Positions 1 through 8,317 of a stretch of 40,509 bases of DNA are shown piece after piece. Positions within the stretch are counted from its first letter, which is position 1. Every line of letters starts with the position of its first letter. The position numbers and the translations under genes were made by a program. Source of the stretch: Streptomyces phaeochromogenes (GTDB taxonomy: Bacteria; Actinomycetota; Actinomycetes; Streptomycetales; Streptomycetaceae); NCBI RefSeq assembly GCF_001418655.1, contig NZ_LIQZ01000226.1:1-40509 (forward strand), written 5' to 3'. The notes below the pieces were generated by a model that did no database searches, was not told the DNA's origin, and saw only the letters and a program-made list of their open reading frames with translations.

Positions 1-154
1 GTACGAGCGCATCGGCGATGTGGTCGCGGCTGCCCGTGACGACGTACTGATCATCGCGTCCGAGCGCGAGCCGAAGGAGTCGGCGATGGTCGGCAACCAC
101 GGCTCGATGACAGCGGCCGAGCAGCACATCCCGCTCCTGGAAGTACGTTCCTGA
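1..154 (+). CDS. Alkaline phosphatase family protein (nucleotide pyrophosphatase/phosphodiesterase-like), C-terminal end
   Basis: Only the last 50 codons are in the window; the reading frame enters at base 2 and stops at TGA 152-154. The visible tail includes a segment reading GNHGSMTAAEQHIPLL followed by a short end. A GNHGS/T-type histidine motif close to the C terminus is typical of bacterial type I phosphodiesterase/nucleotide pyrophosphatase proteins, where the histidine is a metal ligand. The family assignment rests on this motif alone. The next gene on the same strand starts about 50 bases later, so the two may be co-transcribed. Confidence 0.6.
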   Translation, partial: YERIGDVVAAARDDVLIIASEREPKESAMVGNHGSMTAAEQHIPLLEVRS

Positions 155-206
155 CCCTCCCCGCCCGCCCAGCGAACCCCTCATGCCGAAAGGTGCTCAA
201 CTCCCC

Positions 207-863
207 ATGCCCGAGCTGGTGTTCTTCTCCGGAACCATGGACTGCGGGAAGTCGACACTGGCTCTCCAGATCGAGCACAACCGCTCGGCCCGCGGCCTGC
301 AGGGCATGATCTTCACCCGCGACGACCGCGCGGGCGAGGGCAAGCTGTCCTCCCGCCTCGGCCTGGTCACGGACGCGGTGGAGGTCGAGGACGACCAGGA
401 CGTGTACGCGTACGTCGTCGACCACCTCTCGAAGGGTGGCCGCGCGGACTACGTGATCGCGGACGAGGCGCAGTTCCTCGCCCCCGAGCAGATCGACCAA
501 CTCGCGCGCGTGGTCGACGACCTGGGCATCGACGTCTTCGCCTTCGGCATCACGACGGACTTCCGCTCCAAGCTCTTCCCCGGCTCCCAGCGCCTCGTCG
601 AACTCGCCGACCGGGTCGAGGTCCTCCAGGTCGAGGCCCTCTGCTGGTGCGGCGCCCGCGCCACCCACAACGCCCGCACCATAGGCGGCCGGATGGTCGT
701 CGAGGGTGCCCAGGTCGTCGTCGGTGACGTCGACCAGTCGGAGGACATCGGCTACGAGGTCCTGTGCCGCAGGCATCACAGCCGCCGGACCACCGCGGCC
801 AGCGCCCGCGCGGGCGTACTCTCCCCGGACGTGCTGCCGGTGGACGCGGTGTCCCGGACCTGA
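207..863 (+). CDS. tdk: Thymidine kinase
   Basis: Phosphorylates thymidine with ATP in the dTTP salvage pathway; cytosolic. From the ATG at 207 the product is 218 residues, the normal size for bacterial type II thymidine kinases. A Walker A motif GTMDCGKS is at residues 9-16 and the DEAQF motif (residues 86-90) carries the catalytic acid. The C-terminal zinc lobe shows Cys146, Cys148, Cys187 and His190, and the lasso around GGRMVVEG would close over thymidine. An upstream ATG at 183 is in frame but has no ribosome binding site, whereas AAAGG at 189-193 lies 13 bases before 207; the start is therefore likely but not certain. Confidence 0.93.
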   Translation: MPELVFFSGTMDCGKSTLALQIEHNRSARGLQGMIFTRDDRAGEGKLSSRLGLVTDAVEVEDDQDVYAYVVDHLSKGGRADYVIADEAQFLAPEQIDQLARVVDDLGIDVFAFGITTDFRSKLFPGSQRLVELADRVEVLQVEALCWCGARATHNARTIGGRMVVEGAQVVVGDVDQSEDIGYEVLCRRHHSRRTTAASARAGVLSPDVLPVDAVSRT

Positions 864-887
864 GGGCCCGCCTGTCCGTGAGGGGAC

Positions 888-901
888 CGCCCTGAAGGGC
901 G
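888..901. terminator. Small hairpin between convergent tdk and VOC genes
   Basis: CGCCC (888-892), loop TGAA, GGGCG (897-901) forms a five-pair stem in the 50-base gap between two convergent genes. It has no T tract, so its role as a terminator is only suggested by position. Confidence 0.3.
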
Positions 902-913
902 CCGACGCCCCCC

Positions 914-1708
914 TCAGTGAGTTGTCCGCACCACCGAGAACACCGCCCCCTCCGGGTCCGCCACCGTGGCGATCCGGCCGTGCGGGGTGTTACGGGCCGG
1001 CTTGAGGACATGGCCGCCCAGGTCGAGCAGATGGGCGAGCGACGCGTCCACGTCCGCGACCTCGAAGTACGTCATCCAATGGGATCCCCGGTCGCGGGGC
1101 AGGGAGTTGCCGACGCCGTGGATGCCCGCCACCGGGCGCCCCTTGATGTGCAGGGTGATGTAGTCGAAGTCGGCGGAGACGACGGGTTCCTGCTCGAAAC
1201 CGAAGACCGTCTCGTAGAACTTGGCGACGCCGGAGGAGTCGCGGGTCATCAGCTCGTTCCAGGTGGGCGTGCCCGGGACTTCGGTGATGCCCGTGCCGAG
1301 ATGGGCCGCGGCCTGCCAGACGCCGAACACGGCACCCGCCGGGTCCGAGGCGATCGCCAGCCGCCCGGCGTCCTCCGCGTCGAGCGGGCCGACGCCGACC
1401 GTACCGCCGCAGTGCCGGACCGTCTCCGCCGTCAGGTCCACGTCGTCCGAGGCGAAGTAGGGCGTCCAGGCGATGGGCAGATGACGATCGGGCGGAAGCT
1501 GGCCGATACCCGCCACCTCCTGGCCGTCGAGCTGCGCCCGCACGTACGAGCCGAGGTGCTGCGGGCCGGGCTGGAACTCCCAGCCGAACAGGTCCCCGTA
1601 GAACTCCTGGGTCGCGGCCATCCCGTGCACCATCAGGCTCACCCAGCAGGGTGTGCCGGGCGTGTACGCACTGCCGTTCAGGCCGGCCGACCCCCGTGCC
1701 TCGGTCAT
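914..1708 (-). CDS. Two-domain VOC (glyoxalase/bleomycin resistance-type) protein
   Basis: The 264-residue product contains two vicinal-oxygen-chelate repeats, one beginning near the GTPCWVSL segment and the second near GTPTWNEL; both have the pattern of a short beta strand, a helix with FY(G/E)..FGWE or FGFE, and a hydrophobic strand. The same tandem layout is seen in actinobacterial proteins related to mycobacterial CFP30B-type antigens and annotated as hydroxylases, but substrate and reaction cannot be read from sequence. The start is the ATG at 1708, preceded on the minus strand by GAGGAGAGG; the frame stays open far upstream without a supported start. It converges with tdk and is divergent from the sulfurtransferase gene. 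Confidence 0.85.
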   Translation of the reverse strand: MTEARGSAGLNGSAYTPGTPCWVSLMVHGMAATQEFYGDLFGWEFQPGPQHLGSYVRAQLDGQEVAGIGQLPPDRHLPIAWTPYFASDDVDLTAETVRHCGGTVGVGPLDAEDAGRLAIASDPAGAVFGVWQAAAHLGTGITEVPGTPTWNELMTRDSSGVAKFYETVFGFEQEPVVSADFDYITLHIKGRPVAGIHGVGNSLPRDRGSHWMTYFEVADVDASLAHLLDLGGHVLKPARNTPHGRIATVADPEGAVFSVVRTTH

Positions 1709-2022
1709 CGTCACCCTCTCCTCGGCGCCTCGTGGGGCCGCTTCACTTCCACTACCGAACCGCGTGTTCCGCCGCCGTGCGCATTCCGCGCCCGGTGCCG
1801 ATGTTCGCACCACCAGGGGGACGGCGCGCCCCGGCCGGGTGGCCCATGGCGGGAGGATGCCCGAATTGCTGGTTCCCATCCGTTTCCCCGCCATTGCCTG
1901 CTGATGTCCATCAGGCATACAGCGTGTGGCCGGGTCCGCACGCCGAGTGGTCGGGGCGGCCCGGCCGAGCAGAGTAGCCGGAGCTGGACGATGCGGCCAC
2001 CCCGTGCGCAAGGATGGTGGCC

Positions 2023-2850
2023 ATGAACGCCATCATCTCCGCACCCGAACTCGCGAGCGACCTGGCGGGTCCGAATCCGCCGGTCGTCCTGGACATCCGC
2101 TGGCAGCTGGGCGGCCCGAACCTGCGCTCCGCCTACGAGGAGGCGCACATTCCGGGGGCCGTCTACGTGGACCTGGACTCGGAACTCGCCGCCCCCGCCG
2201 GAGCGGCGGGCCGCCATCCGCTGCCCGACATGGAGGTCTTCGGAGCGGCCGTGCGGGCGGCCGGAGTGTCCGAGAACCGGGACGTGGTCGTGTACGACGG
2301 AGGGCTCGGCTGGGCCGCCGCGCGCGCGTGGTGGCTGCTGCGCTGGACGGGTCATCCGTCGGTGCGTGTGCTTGACGGCGGCCTCGCGGCCTGGAGCGGC
2401 CCGGTCGAGTCCGGCAGTCCCTCGCCCTCCGCCGGCACCTTCGTACCGGCCCCCGGCGCGCTGTCCCTCCTCGACGCCGACGGCGCCGCGGCGCTGGCCC
2501 GCACCGGTCTGCTCCTGGACGCCCGGGCCGCCGAGCGCTACCGGGGCGACGTCGAGCCCATCGACCGCGTCGGCGGGCACATTCCCGGGGCGGTCTCCGC
2601 GCCCACCACGGAGAACGTGGCCGAATCCGGCCAGTTCCGCCCCGCCGCGGACCTCGCCGACCACTTCAAGTCGCTGGGCGCGACCGGCACTTCCGAGGTC
2701 GGCGTCTACTGCGGCTCGGGTGTCTCCGGCGCGCACGAGGTCCTCGCGCTCACGGTCGCGGGCATCCCGGCCGCGCTGTACGTGGGTTCCTGGTCGGAGT
2801 GGTCCCAGGACGACAACCGCCCGGTGGCCACGGGGCCGGACCCGCAGTAG
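2023..2850 (+). CDS. sseA: 3-mercaptopyruvate/thiosulfate sulfurtransferase
   Basis: Transfers sulfane sulfur from 3-mercaptopyruvate or thiosulfate to an acceptor such as cyanide or thioredoxin. The 275-residue product has two rhodanese domains: an inactive N-terminal one (about residues 5-125, with AHIPGAVYVDLD) and a catalytic C-terminal one (about 150-270) whose active-site loop CGSGVS starts at Cys230. The CGSGV form, rather than the CRxGx[R/T] loop of classical rhodanese, favours mercaptopyruvate as donor. The start at 2023 has AAGGA nine bases upstream; the in-frame ATG at 2014 overlaps that site and was not chosen. A strong terminator follows. Confidence 0.9.
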   Translation: MNAIISAPELASDLAGPNPPVVLDIRWQLGGPNLRSAYEEAHIPGAVYVDLDSELAAPAGAAGRHPLPDMEVFGAAVRAAGVSENRDVVVYDGGLGWAAARAWWLLRWTGHPSVRVLDGGLAAWSGPVESGSPSPSAGTFVPAPGALSLLDADGAAALARTGLLLDARAAERYRGDVEPIDRVGGHIPGAVSAPTTENVAESGQFRPAADLADHFKSLGATGTSEVGVYCGSGVSGAHEVLALTVAGIPAALYVGSWSEWSQDDNRPVATGPDPQ

Positions 2851-2885
2851 CCCCAGCAGCTTCATGGAGGAACGGCGCACGGCAG

Positions 2886-2924
2886 CGGAAAGGGCTCGCA
2901 CCAAGGTGGTGCGAGCCCTTTCCG
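2886..2924. terminator. Bidirectional terminator between sseA and sepH
   Basis: A perfect 18-base-pair inverted repeat (2886-2903 with 2907-2924) closes on a three-base loop. The stem ends in AAAGG/CCTTT pairs. It sits exactly between two convergent genes and would serve both. Confidence 0.85.
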
Positions 2925-2931
2925 GCATGTC

Positions 2932-4020
2932 CTAGTCCTGCTTCTTCCTGCGTGTCCCGAAGACGATCTCGTCCCAGCTCGGCACGGCCGCTCTGCGTCC
3001 GGGACGCACCCCGTCCGCCTCGGCCTGCCGGTCGGTCGCACCGATCAGCCGGTCGCGGTGACTGGCCACCGAGCGCGGCATGAGCACGTCCGCGTACGCG
3101 GAACCCGCCGAGGCCGCGGGAGCCGGGGGCTCCTCCGCCTCGGGCTCCGCGTCGAGCGGTTCCTCCACCTCGGGACGCTCCGTGGTGGAGGTCGTCGAGG
3201 CGGCGGGCACGGGAGCGGTCGACGGACGCTCGGGCACCACCATGTCGCCGCGGAAGCTGGGCACCGCTTCCAGGAGACTGGTCAGCGAATCACGCTCGCT
3301 GGCGGTCTCCTCCAGGTCCGGCTCGGGCGACGGCGAGGGCAGGCTCGGCCGCTCCGTCTGCCGGTCCAGGGCACGGTCCATCGGACGGTCGCGCGGCAGC
3401 CGGGCGATGCGCGGTACGAACGGGAAGCTGGGCTCGGCCGCGGCGAGGTCGTCGGACTCGCCGATCAGCGAGCGCGCCTCGTCGTCCACGGCCTGGACGA
3501 GCCGCCGGGGCGGGTCGTACGTCCAGCTCGCCGCGTGCGGTTCGCCCGCCACCCGGTAGACCAGCAGGACTTCCCAGGTGCCGTCGTCGCGGCGCCAGGA
3601 GTCCCACTGGACGGTCTCCTTGTCGGCGCCGCGCAGCGTGAGCCGCTCCTGCACCGCCTCGCCGAGCTGGGGACCGGTGGTTTCGCCAGGGCGGCGGACA
3701 GGGGTCTTCCGGGCACGCTCCGCCATGAAGGCACGCTCGGCGAGTACGGGTCCTTCGAAGCGACGCACCCGGTCGACGGGGATACCGGCGAGCTGGGCGA
3801 CCTCTTCGGCGGACGCTCCCGCACGTATACGTGCCTGGATGTCTCGGGGGCGGAGATGGCTCTCCACCTCGATCTCGATCTGGCCGAGGCGGGGACGGTC
3901 GCCGCGTACAGCGGCGCGCAGACGCTCATCGATCGGAAGCGTGTACTCCGTGCTGTCCGCAGCCTTCAGCACCAGCCGTGTGCCGTCGTTAGAGACGGCC
4001 ACGACACGCAGTTCGGGCAT
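2932..4020 (-). CDS. sepH: Septation protein SepH (DUF3071)
   Basis: SepH is an actinobacterial FtsZ-binding protein that promotes FtsZ assembly during division; in Streptomyces it supports sporulation septation. The 362-residue product begins MPELRVVAVSND and has the conserved N-terminal DUF3071 domain with a helix-turn-helix-like stretch (AEEVAQLAGIPVDRVRRFEG, about residues 78-97). A long acidic, proline-rich, probably disordered linker follows, then the short conserved C-terminal motif VPSWDEIVFG. The ATG at 4020 is preceded by GGGAGGT on the minus strand; an in-frame upstream extension has no ribosome binding site. Function is from the known family; the sequence shows domain order and the C-terminal motif. 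Confidence 0.92.
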   Translation of the reverse strand: MPELRVVAVSNDGTRLVLKAADSTEYTLPIDERLRAAVRGDRPRLGQIEIEVESHLRPRDIQARIRAGASAEEVAQLAGIPVDRVRRFEGPVLAERAFMAERARKTPVRRPGETTGPQLGEAVQERLTLRGADKETVQWDSWRRDDGTWEVLLVYRVAGEPHAASWTYDPPRRLVQAVDDEARSLIGESDDLAAAEPSFPFVPRIARLPRDRPMDRALDRQTERPSLPSPSPEPDLEETASERDSLTSLLEAVPSFRGDMVVPERPSTAPVPAASTTSTTERPEVEEPLDAEPEAEEPPAPAASAGSAYADVLMPRSVASHRDRLIGATDRQAEADGVRPGRRAAVPSWDEIVFGTRRKKQD

Positions 4021-4483
4021 GGGGACCTCCCGGGTGGTGCCTGCCGACGTCACGTGCGTCGCTGCTTCCGCTAGTCGAGTGTGGCCTGCCCGGGTGCAGC
4101 CTGCCACAACCTTGCCGAGTTGCCCGGCGTGTCGGGCGGTGGCCCGGGATCGCCGTTATGGCACGGTTACCTATTCGCAACGCTAAGTGACGAACTCCAT
4201 CACCCTGTGCAACGAGCCCCCTCCCGGCGGTCCTGGAAGGCCCCGGACGCCCTGGCGAGTGTCCGGACCCAGGGCTCGCAACAGTACTCCATTCGGGCCA
4301 CTTGCGTGGATCGGCACGCCGCCGAACTTCTGTCCGGGGACGGGAGTTGGCCACCCGGGGCGACGTTCCGGTGACCATGGCGCGTGGCGCGCTTCACTGA
4401 ATCACCGCAAACGGAACTAATCGTTTCGCCTGTACGTCCTCTTCTCGCGCGGGCGTCTCGAAGTCTCGTGCAAACGTCCGCGT
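4021..4483. other. 463-base intergenic region upstream of sepH
   Basis: No convincing gene is present on either strand: the open frames are short, lack ribosome binding sites and have atypical codon use. It must hold the sepH promoter, but no clear -35/-10 pair stood out. An inverted repeat CCGGAC (4243-4248)/GTCCGG (4261-4266) is visible, and the stretch 4380-4450 is AT-richer than its surroundings. The oxidase gene to the right ends at its border and needs no promoter here. Confidence 0.5.
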
Positions 4484-5803
4484 CTATTCGCCCAGCACCC
4501 GGCGCAAGTAGTCGTTCCCGAACAGCCGTTCAGGGTCGAGCCGGTCCCGCAACTCGGTGAACTCGCCGAAGCGCGGGTAGACATCGGCGAAGTACTCCGC
4601 GTCGCGCGTGTGCACCTTGCCCCAGTGGGGCCGCCCCTCGTGCGCGGTGAAGATCCGCTCGGCGGCGCTGAAGTACGCCTGGTACGGCGTGCCCCGGAAC
4701 ATGTGGACGGCGATGTACGCGGTGTCCCGGCCGGACGCGGTGGAGAGCGTGATGTCGTCCGCGGGCGCCGTACGCACCTCCACCGGGAAGCTGATGCGCA
4801 GTGGCGAACGGTCGACCATGGCCTTCAGTTCGCGCAGCGTCTCGACGAGCGCCTCGCGCGGGACGGCGAACTCCATCTCCGTGAAGCGGACCCGGCGCGG
4901 GGAAGTGAAGACCTTGTAGGGAATGTCGGTGTAGGTGCGCGCGGACAGGGCGCGGCTGGAGATCCTGGCGATCGAGGGGATCGTGGCGGGCACGGCCCGG
5001 CCCACGTAATTGGCCACCTGGAAGACGCCGTTGGAGAGGAACTCGTCCTCGAAGAGGCCGCGCACGGTGCCGACCGGTCTCTCCGGGCCCGCGCTGCGGT
5101 TGTTGCGCTTGGTGTTGCAGTTGCCGGTGTGCGGGAACCAGTAGAACTCGAAGTGCTCGTTCTCCGCGAACAGTTCGTCGAAGGAACCCGTCACCTCGTC
5201 GAAGCTCATCGGCTCCTCACGGGCCGTGAGAAGAAAAGTGGGCTCTACGGAGAAGGTGATCGCGGTGATGATCCCCAGGGCGCCGATGCCGACGCGGGCC
5301 GCCGCGAACACCTCGGGGTTCTCTTTCTCCGAGCAGCTGAGGACCGAGCCGTCGGCCGTCACCAGCTCAAGTCCCGTGATCTGGGCGGCTATCGAGGCGG
5401 AGTCGCGGCCGGTGCCGTGCGTCCCGGTGCTGACCGCCCCCGAGACCGTCTGCTCCATGATGTCGCCCATGTTCGTGAGCGACAGTCCCTCGCGCGCGAG
5501 AGCCAGATTGAGACGCTTGAGCGGGGTGCCCGCCTCGACGGTGACGGTGCCTGCCTCACGATCAATCTTGCGGATCCCGGTCAACAGTTGAGGGCGGATC
5601 AACACACCGTCGGTGGCGGCGGCGGCCGTGAAGGAGTGACCGGTGCCGACGGCCTTCACCCTGAGCCCGTCCTCCGCGGCCTGGCGCACGGCGGCGGAGA
5701 GTTCCTCGACGGACGCCGGAGTGACCTCCCGGGCCGGCCGGGCGGTGACGTTCCCCGCCCAGTTACGCCAGGTGCCGCTCTTCCCGCTCACTGTGCTGCT
5801 CAT
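4484..5803 (-). CDS. FAD-linked oxidoreductase, D-arabinono-1,4-lactone oxidase family
   Basis: The 439-residue protein has an N-terminal FAD-binding (PCMH/VAO-type) domain at about residues 15-180 and a C-terminal ALO domain. Visible marks are VGTGHSFT, in which the histidine is the usual site of covalent flavin attachment, VSGAVSTGTHGTG, and HWGKVHTRDAEYF near the C terminus. Family members oxidise sugar lactones or alditols with oxygen or another acceptor; the substrate here cannot be assigned. The ATG at 5803 has GGGAGGGG just upstream. Its first 41 bases overlap the end of the MFS gene on the same strand, pointing to translational coupling and possibly to a substrate or product exported by that transporter. 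Confidence 0.85.
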   Translation of the reverse strand: MSSTVSGKSGTWRNWAGNVTARPAREVTPASVEELSAAVRQAAEDGLRVKAVGTGHSFTAAAATDGVLIRPQLLTGIRKIDREAGTVTVEAGTPLKRLNLALAREGLSLTNMGDIMEQTVSGAVSTGTHGTGRDSASIAAQITGLELVTADGSVLSCSEKENPEVFAAARVGIGALGIITAITFSVEPTFLLTAREEPMSFDEVTGSFDELFAENEHFEFYWFPHTGNCNTKRNNRSAGPERPVGTVRGLFEDEFLSNGVFQVANYVGRAVPATIPSIARISSRALSARTYTDIPYKVFTSPRRVRFTEMEFAVPREALVETLRELKAMVDRSPLRISFPVEVRTAPADDITLSTASGRDTAYIAVHMFRGTPYQAYFSAAERIFTAHEGRPHWGKVHTRDAEYFADVYPRFGEFTELRDRLDPERLFGNDYLRRVLGE

Positions 5804-7001
5804 GGGTCCCCTCCCGCTGCGGAACCGGCCTGCTGAGCCGGCGATACCCCAGGAATCCCACCGCGACCGCGACTGCTCCGGCCGCGACCGGAACCCCGTA
5901 CCCGGCCCGCGCCCCGGCCGTGTCGATCACCCAGCCGGACAGGGAGGAGCCGAGCGCGACCCCGACCATGAGTCCGGTGCTCACCCATGTCATGCCTTCG
6001 GTCAGTTTCGCGCGAGGTACGTGCAGTTCGACGAGGGCCATCGTCGTGATCATCGTCGGCGCGATGGACAGGCCCGCAACGAACAGCGCCACGGCCAGGA
6101 ACGGCAAGTTTCCGACCAGTAGGAGGGGGATCATACTCACGGCCATGGTGCATACGCCCAGCGCCCACCTGCGGGCGGGCGCTCCGCCGAGGCGCAGCAG
6201 TCCGAACACGGCCCCCGCCAGACAGGAGCCCGCCGCGTACACGGCCAGGACGACGCTCGCGGCCCCCTTGTGGCCCTGTTCGTCGGCGAAGGCGACGGTG
6301 ACCACGTCGACCGCCCCGAAGATCGCCCCCGTCGCCACGAAGGTGGCCACCAGGACCTGCAGCCCGGCCGAGCGCAGGGCCGAGCCGCCCGTGTGGTGCT
6401 CACGCGGATGCGGCGGGGGCTCGGTGGCGCGCTGGGAGGTCAGCCAGAAGACGCCGGCCGCCAGGAAGCAGGCCGCGAGTAGCGGCCCGGCCTCCGGGAA
6501 CCAGACGGTGGACAGCCCGATGGAGATGATCGGCCCGAAGATGAAACAGATCTCGTCGACGACGGACTCGAAGGCGTACGCGGTGTGCAGCTGGGGCTTG
6601 CCCCGGAACAGGTAGGCCCAGCGCGCCCGGGTCATCGCGCCGATGCTCGGCACGCAGCCGATGCCGGCCGAGCAGAGGAACAGCACCCAGTCCGGCCAGC
6701 CGAAGTGCGCGGCCAGCAACAGCCCGGCGGACGCGGCGAGCGCGAACAGTGTGGCGGGGCGCAGCACGCGCCGCTGCCCGTGCCGGTCCACCAGGCGGGA
6801 TATCTGCGGGCCGAACACCGCGGCGGACAGCGCCATGGTCGCCGAGAGCGCGCCCGCGAGCCCGTACCGCCCGGTGAGCTGCGAGATCATCGTGACCACG
6901 CCGATGCCCATCATCGACAGCGGCATCCGGCCGAGGAGGCCCGCGGTGGTGAACCCCTTGGAGCCGGGGGCTGCGAACAGGGCGCGGTAGGGGCTGGGCA
7001 C
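5763..7001 (-). CDS. MFS transporter
   Basis: A 412-residue major facilitator with about twelve hydrophobic segments and the loop 2-3 region RLVDRHGQRRVL characteristic of the superfamily, so an inner-membrane secondary transporter; substrate unknown. The start is taken as GTG at 7001 because GGAGA lies eight bases upstream on the minus strand and the protein then begins VPSPYRALFAAPG; the frame stays open much further upstream opposite hemH, but that extension has no supported start. The stop at 5763 lies 41 bases inside the downstream oxidase gene. It is divergent from hemH across a 180-base gap containing a palindrome and a tandem repeat. Confidence 0.85.
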   Translation of the reverse strand: MPSPYRALFAAPGSKGFTTAGLLGRMPLSMMGIGVVTMISQLTGRYGLAGALSATMALSAAVFGPQISRLVDRHGQRRVLRPATLFALAASAGLLLAAHFGWPDWVLFLCSAGIGCVPSIGAMTRARWAYLFRGKPQLHTAYAFESVVDEICFIFGPIISIGLSTVWFPEAGPLLAACFLAAGVFWLTSQRATEPPPHPREHHTGGSALRSAGLQVLVATFVATGAIFGAVDVVTVAFADEQGHKGAASVVLAVYAAGSCLAGAVFGLLRLGGAPARRWALGVCTMAVSMIPLLLVGNLPFLAVALFVAGLSIAPTMITTMALVELHVPRAKLTEGMTWVSTGLMVGVALGSSLSGWVIDTAGARAGYGVPVAAGAVAVAVGFLGYRRLSRPVPQREGTHEQHSEREERHLA

Positions 7002-7054
7002 GGGGGTCTCCGGGAGCGGTCCGGTAAGGCGTGAATGCGGCCGATACAGCTTAC

Positions 7055-7068
7055 GGGTCAGGTGACCC
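7055..7068. promoter_or_regulatory. Palindrome GGGTCA-GG-TGACCC, possible operator
   Basis: A perfect six-base inverted repeat with a two-base centre lies in the divergent promoter region, 54 bases upstream of the MFS start and about 115 bases upstream of hemH. No regulator is encoded next to it; the operator role is inferred from symmetry and place only. Confidence 0.35.
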
Positions 7069-7107
7069 CGACTCATACGCGGATGTCGGCCAGCACCCAG
7101 GTCGCCC

Positions 7108-7155
7108 GCTGTCCGGCACCCCGCCGCTGTCCGGCACCCCGCCGTTGTCCGGCTG
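7108..7155 (+). repeat. 18-base tandem repeat upstream of hemH
   Basis: GCTGTCCGGCACCCCGCC occurs twice in tandem (7108-7125 and 7126-7143), followed by a partial third copy starting GTTGTCCGGCTG. The array ends about 27 bases before the hemH start, so it lies in the promoter or leader of that gene. Confidence 0.8.
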
Positions 7156-7181
7156 TCGGAGCCGAGTGGCAGGATCGAGAC

Positions 7182-8309
7182 ATGCGAGACGCGCTCGATG
7201 CCACCCCCTACGACGCCCTGCTCCTGCTCTCGTTCGGCGGCCCCGAGGGCCCCGACGACGTGGTCCCGTTCCTGGAGAACGTGACGCGTGGACGGGGAAT
7301 CCCCAAGGAACGCCTCAAGGAAGTGGGGCAGCACTACTTCCTGTTCGGCGGGGTCAGCCCCATCAACGACCAGAACCGCGCCCTGCTGGACGCCCTCCGC
7401 AAGGACTTCGTGGAGCACGGGCTGGACCTGCCGGTGTACTGGGGCAACCGGAACTGGGGCCCGTATCTGACCGACACCCTGCGCGAGATGGTCGCCGACG
7501 GCCGCCGCAGGGTCCTGGTCCTCGCCACGAGCGCGTACGCCTCGTACTCGGGCTGCCGGCAGTACCGCGAGGACCTCGCCGGAGCCCTGGCCACCCTGGA
7601 GGGGGAGGGCCTGGAGCTGCCGCGCATCGACAAGCTGCGGCACTACTTCAACCACCCCGGCTTCCTGGAGCCCATGATCGAGGGCCTTCTGAAGTCCCTC
7701 GCGGAGCTCCCCGAGGACGTCCGCGCGGGCGCGCACCTCGCCTTCACGACCCACTCGATCCCGGACGCCTCGGCGGACACCTCGGGCCCGGTCGAGGACC
7801 ACGGCGACGGCGGGGCGTACGTGAAGCAGCACCTGGACGTCGCACGGCTCGTCGCCGACGCCGTGCGCGAGCGGACCGGGATCGACCACCCCTGGCAGCT
7901 CGTCTACCAGTCGCGCTCGGGCGCCCCGCACATCCCGTGGCTGGAGCCGGACATCTGCGACCACCTGGAAGAGCTGCACGGCGCCGGCGTCCCGGCCGTC
8001 GTCATGGCGCCCATCGGGTTCGTCTCGGACCACATGGAGGTCCTCTACGACCTCGACACGGAGGCCACGGCGAAGGCCGAGGAGCTGGGACTGCCGGTCC
8101 GCCGATCGGCCACCGTGGGCGCCGACCCGCGGTTCGCCGCCGCGATCCGCGAGCTGGTCCTGGAGCGGGCCGCCGCGGAGAGCGGCCGGGACGTGACGCC
8201 CTGCGCGCTCGGCGCCCTGGGCCCGAGCCACAACCTGTGCCCCGTGGGCTGCTGCCCGGCCCGCGCCCCCAAGCCCGCAGCCGCGGGCACCGACAGCCCG
8301 TACGCATGA
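7182..8309 (+). CDS. hemH: Ferrochelatase (coproporphyrin ferrochelatase type)
   Basis: Inserts iron into a porphyrin in haem biosynthesis; in actinobacteria the substrate is normally coproporphyrin III (enzyme also called CpfC). The 375-residue product shows LLLLSFGGPEGPDDV at the N terminus, the FLENVTRGRG segment, the catalytic histidine in FTTHSIP and the acidic SDHMEVLYDLD region. A cysteine in YSGCRQY (residue 125) and a C-terminal cluster of pattern C-x11-C-x3-C-C fit the [2Fe-2S] cluster reported for actinobacterial ferrochelatases. The ATG at 7182 follows AGGA by seven bases; an upstream in-frame ATG at 7035 would translate the tandem repeat and is rejected. The stop overlaps the in-frame ATG of the next gene's longer alternative. 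Confidence 0.95.
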   Translation: MRDALDATPYDALLLLSFGGPEGPDDVVPFLENVTRGRGIPKERLKEVGQHYFLFGGVSPINDQNRALLDALRKDFVEHGLDLPVYWGNRNWGPYLTDTLREMVADGRRRVLVLATSAYASYSGCRQYREDLAGALATLEGEGLELPRIDKLRHYFNHPGFLEPMIEGLLKSLAELPEDVRAGAHLAFTTHSIPDASADTSGPVEDHGDGGAYVKQHLDVARLVADAVRERTGIDHPWQLVYQSRSGAPHIPWLEPDICDHLEELHGAGVPAVVMAPIGFVSDHMEVLYDLDTEATAKAEELGLPVRRSATVGADPRFAAAIRELVLERAAAESGRDVTPCALGALGPSHNLCPVGCCPARAPKPAAAGTDSPYA

Positions 8310-8317
8310 GGAGCACC

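Noticed and set aside
7035..7181. N-terminal extension of ferrochelatase from an upstream ATG
   Set aside because: The extension would translate the 18-base tandem repeat, is not like any ferrochelatase, and lacks a ribosome site; the internal ATG has one at good spacing.
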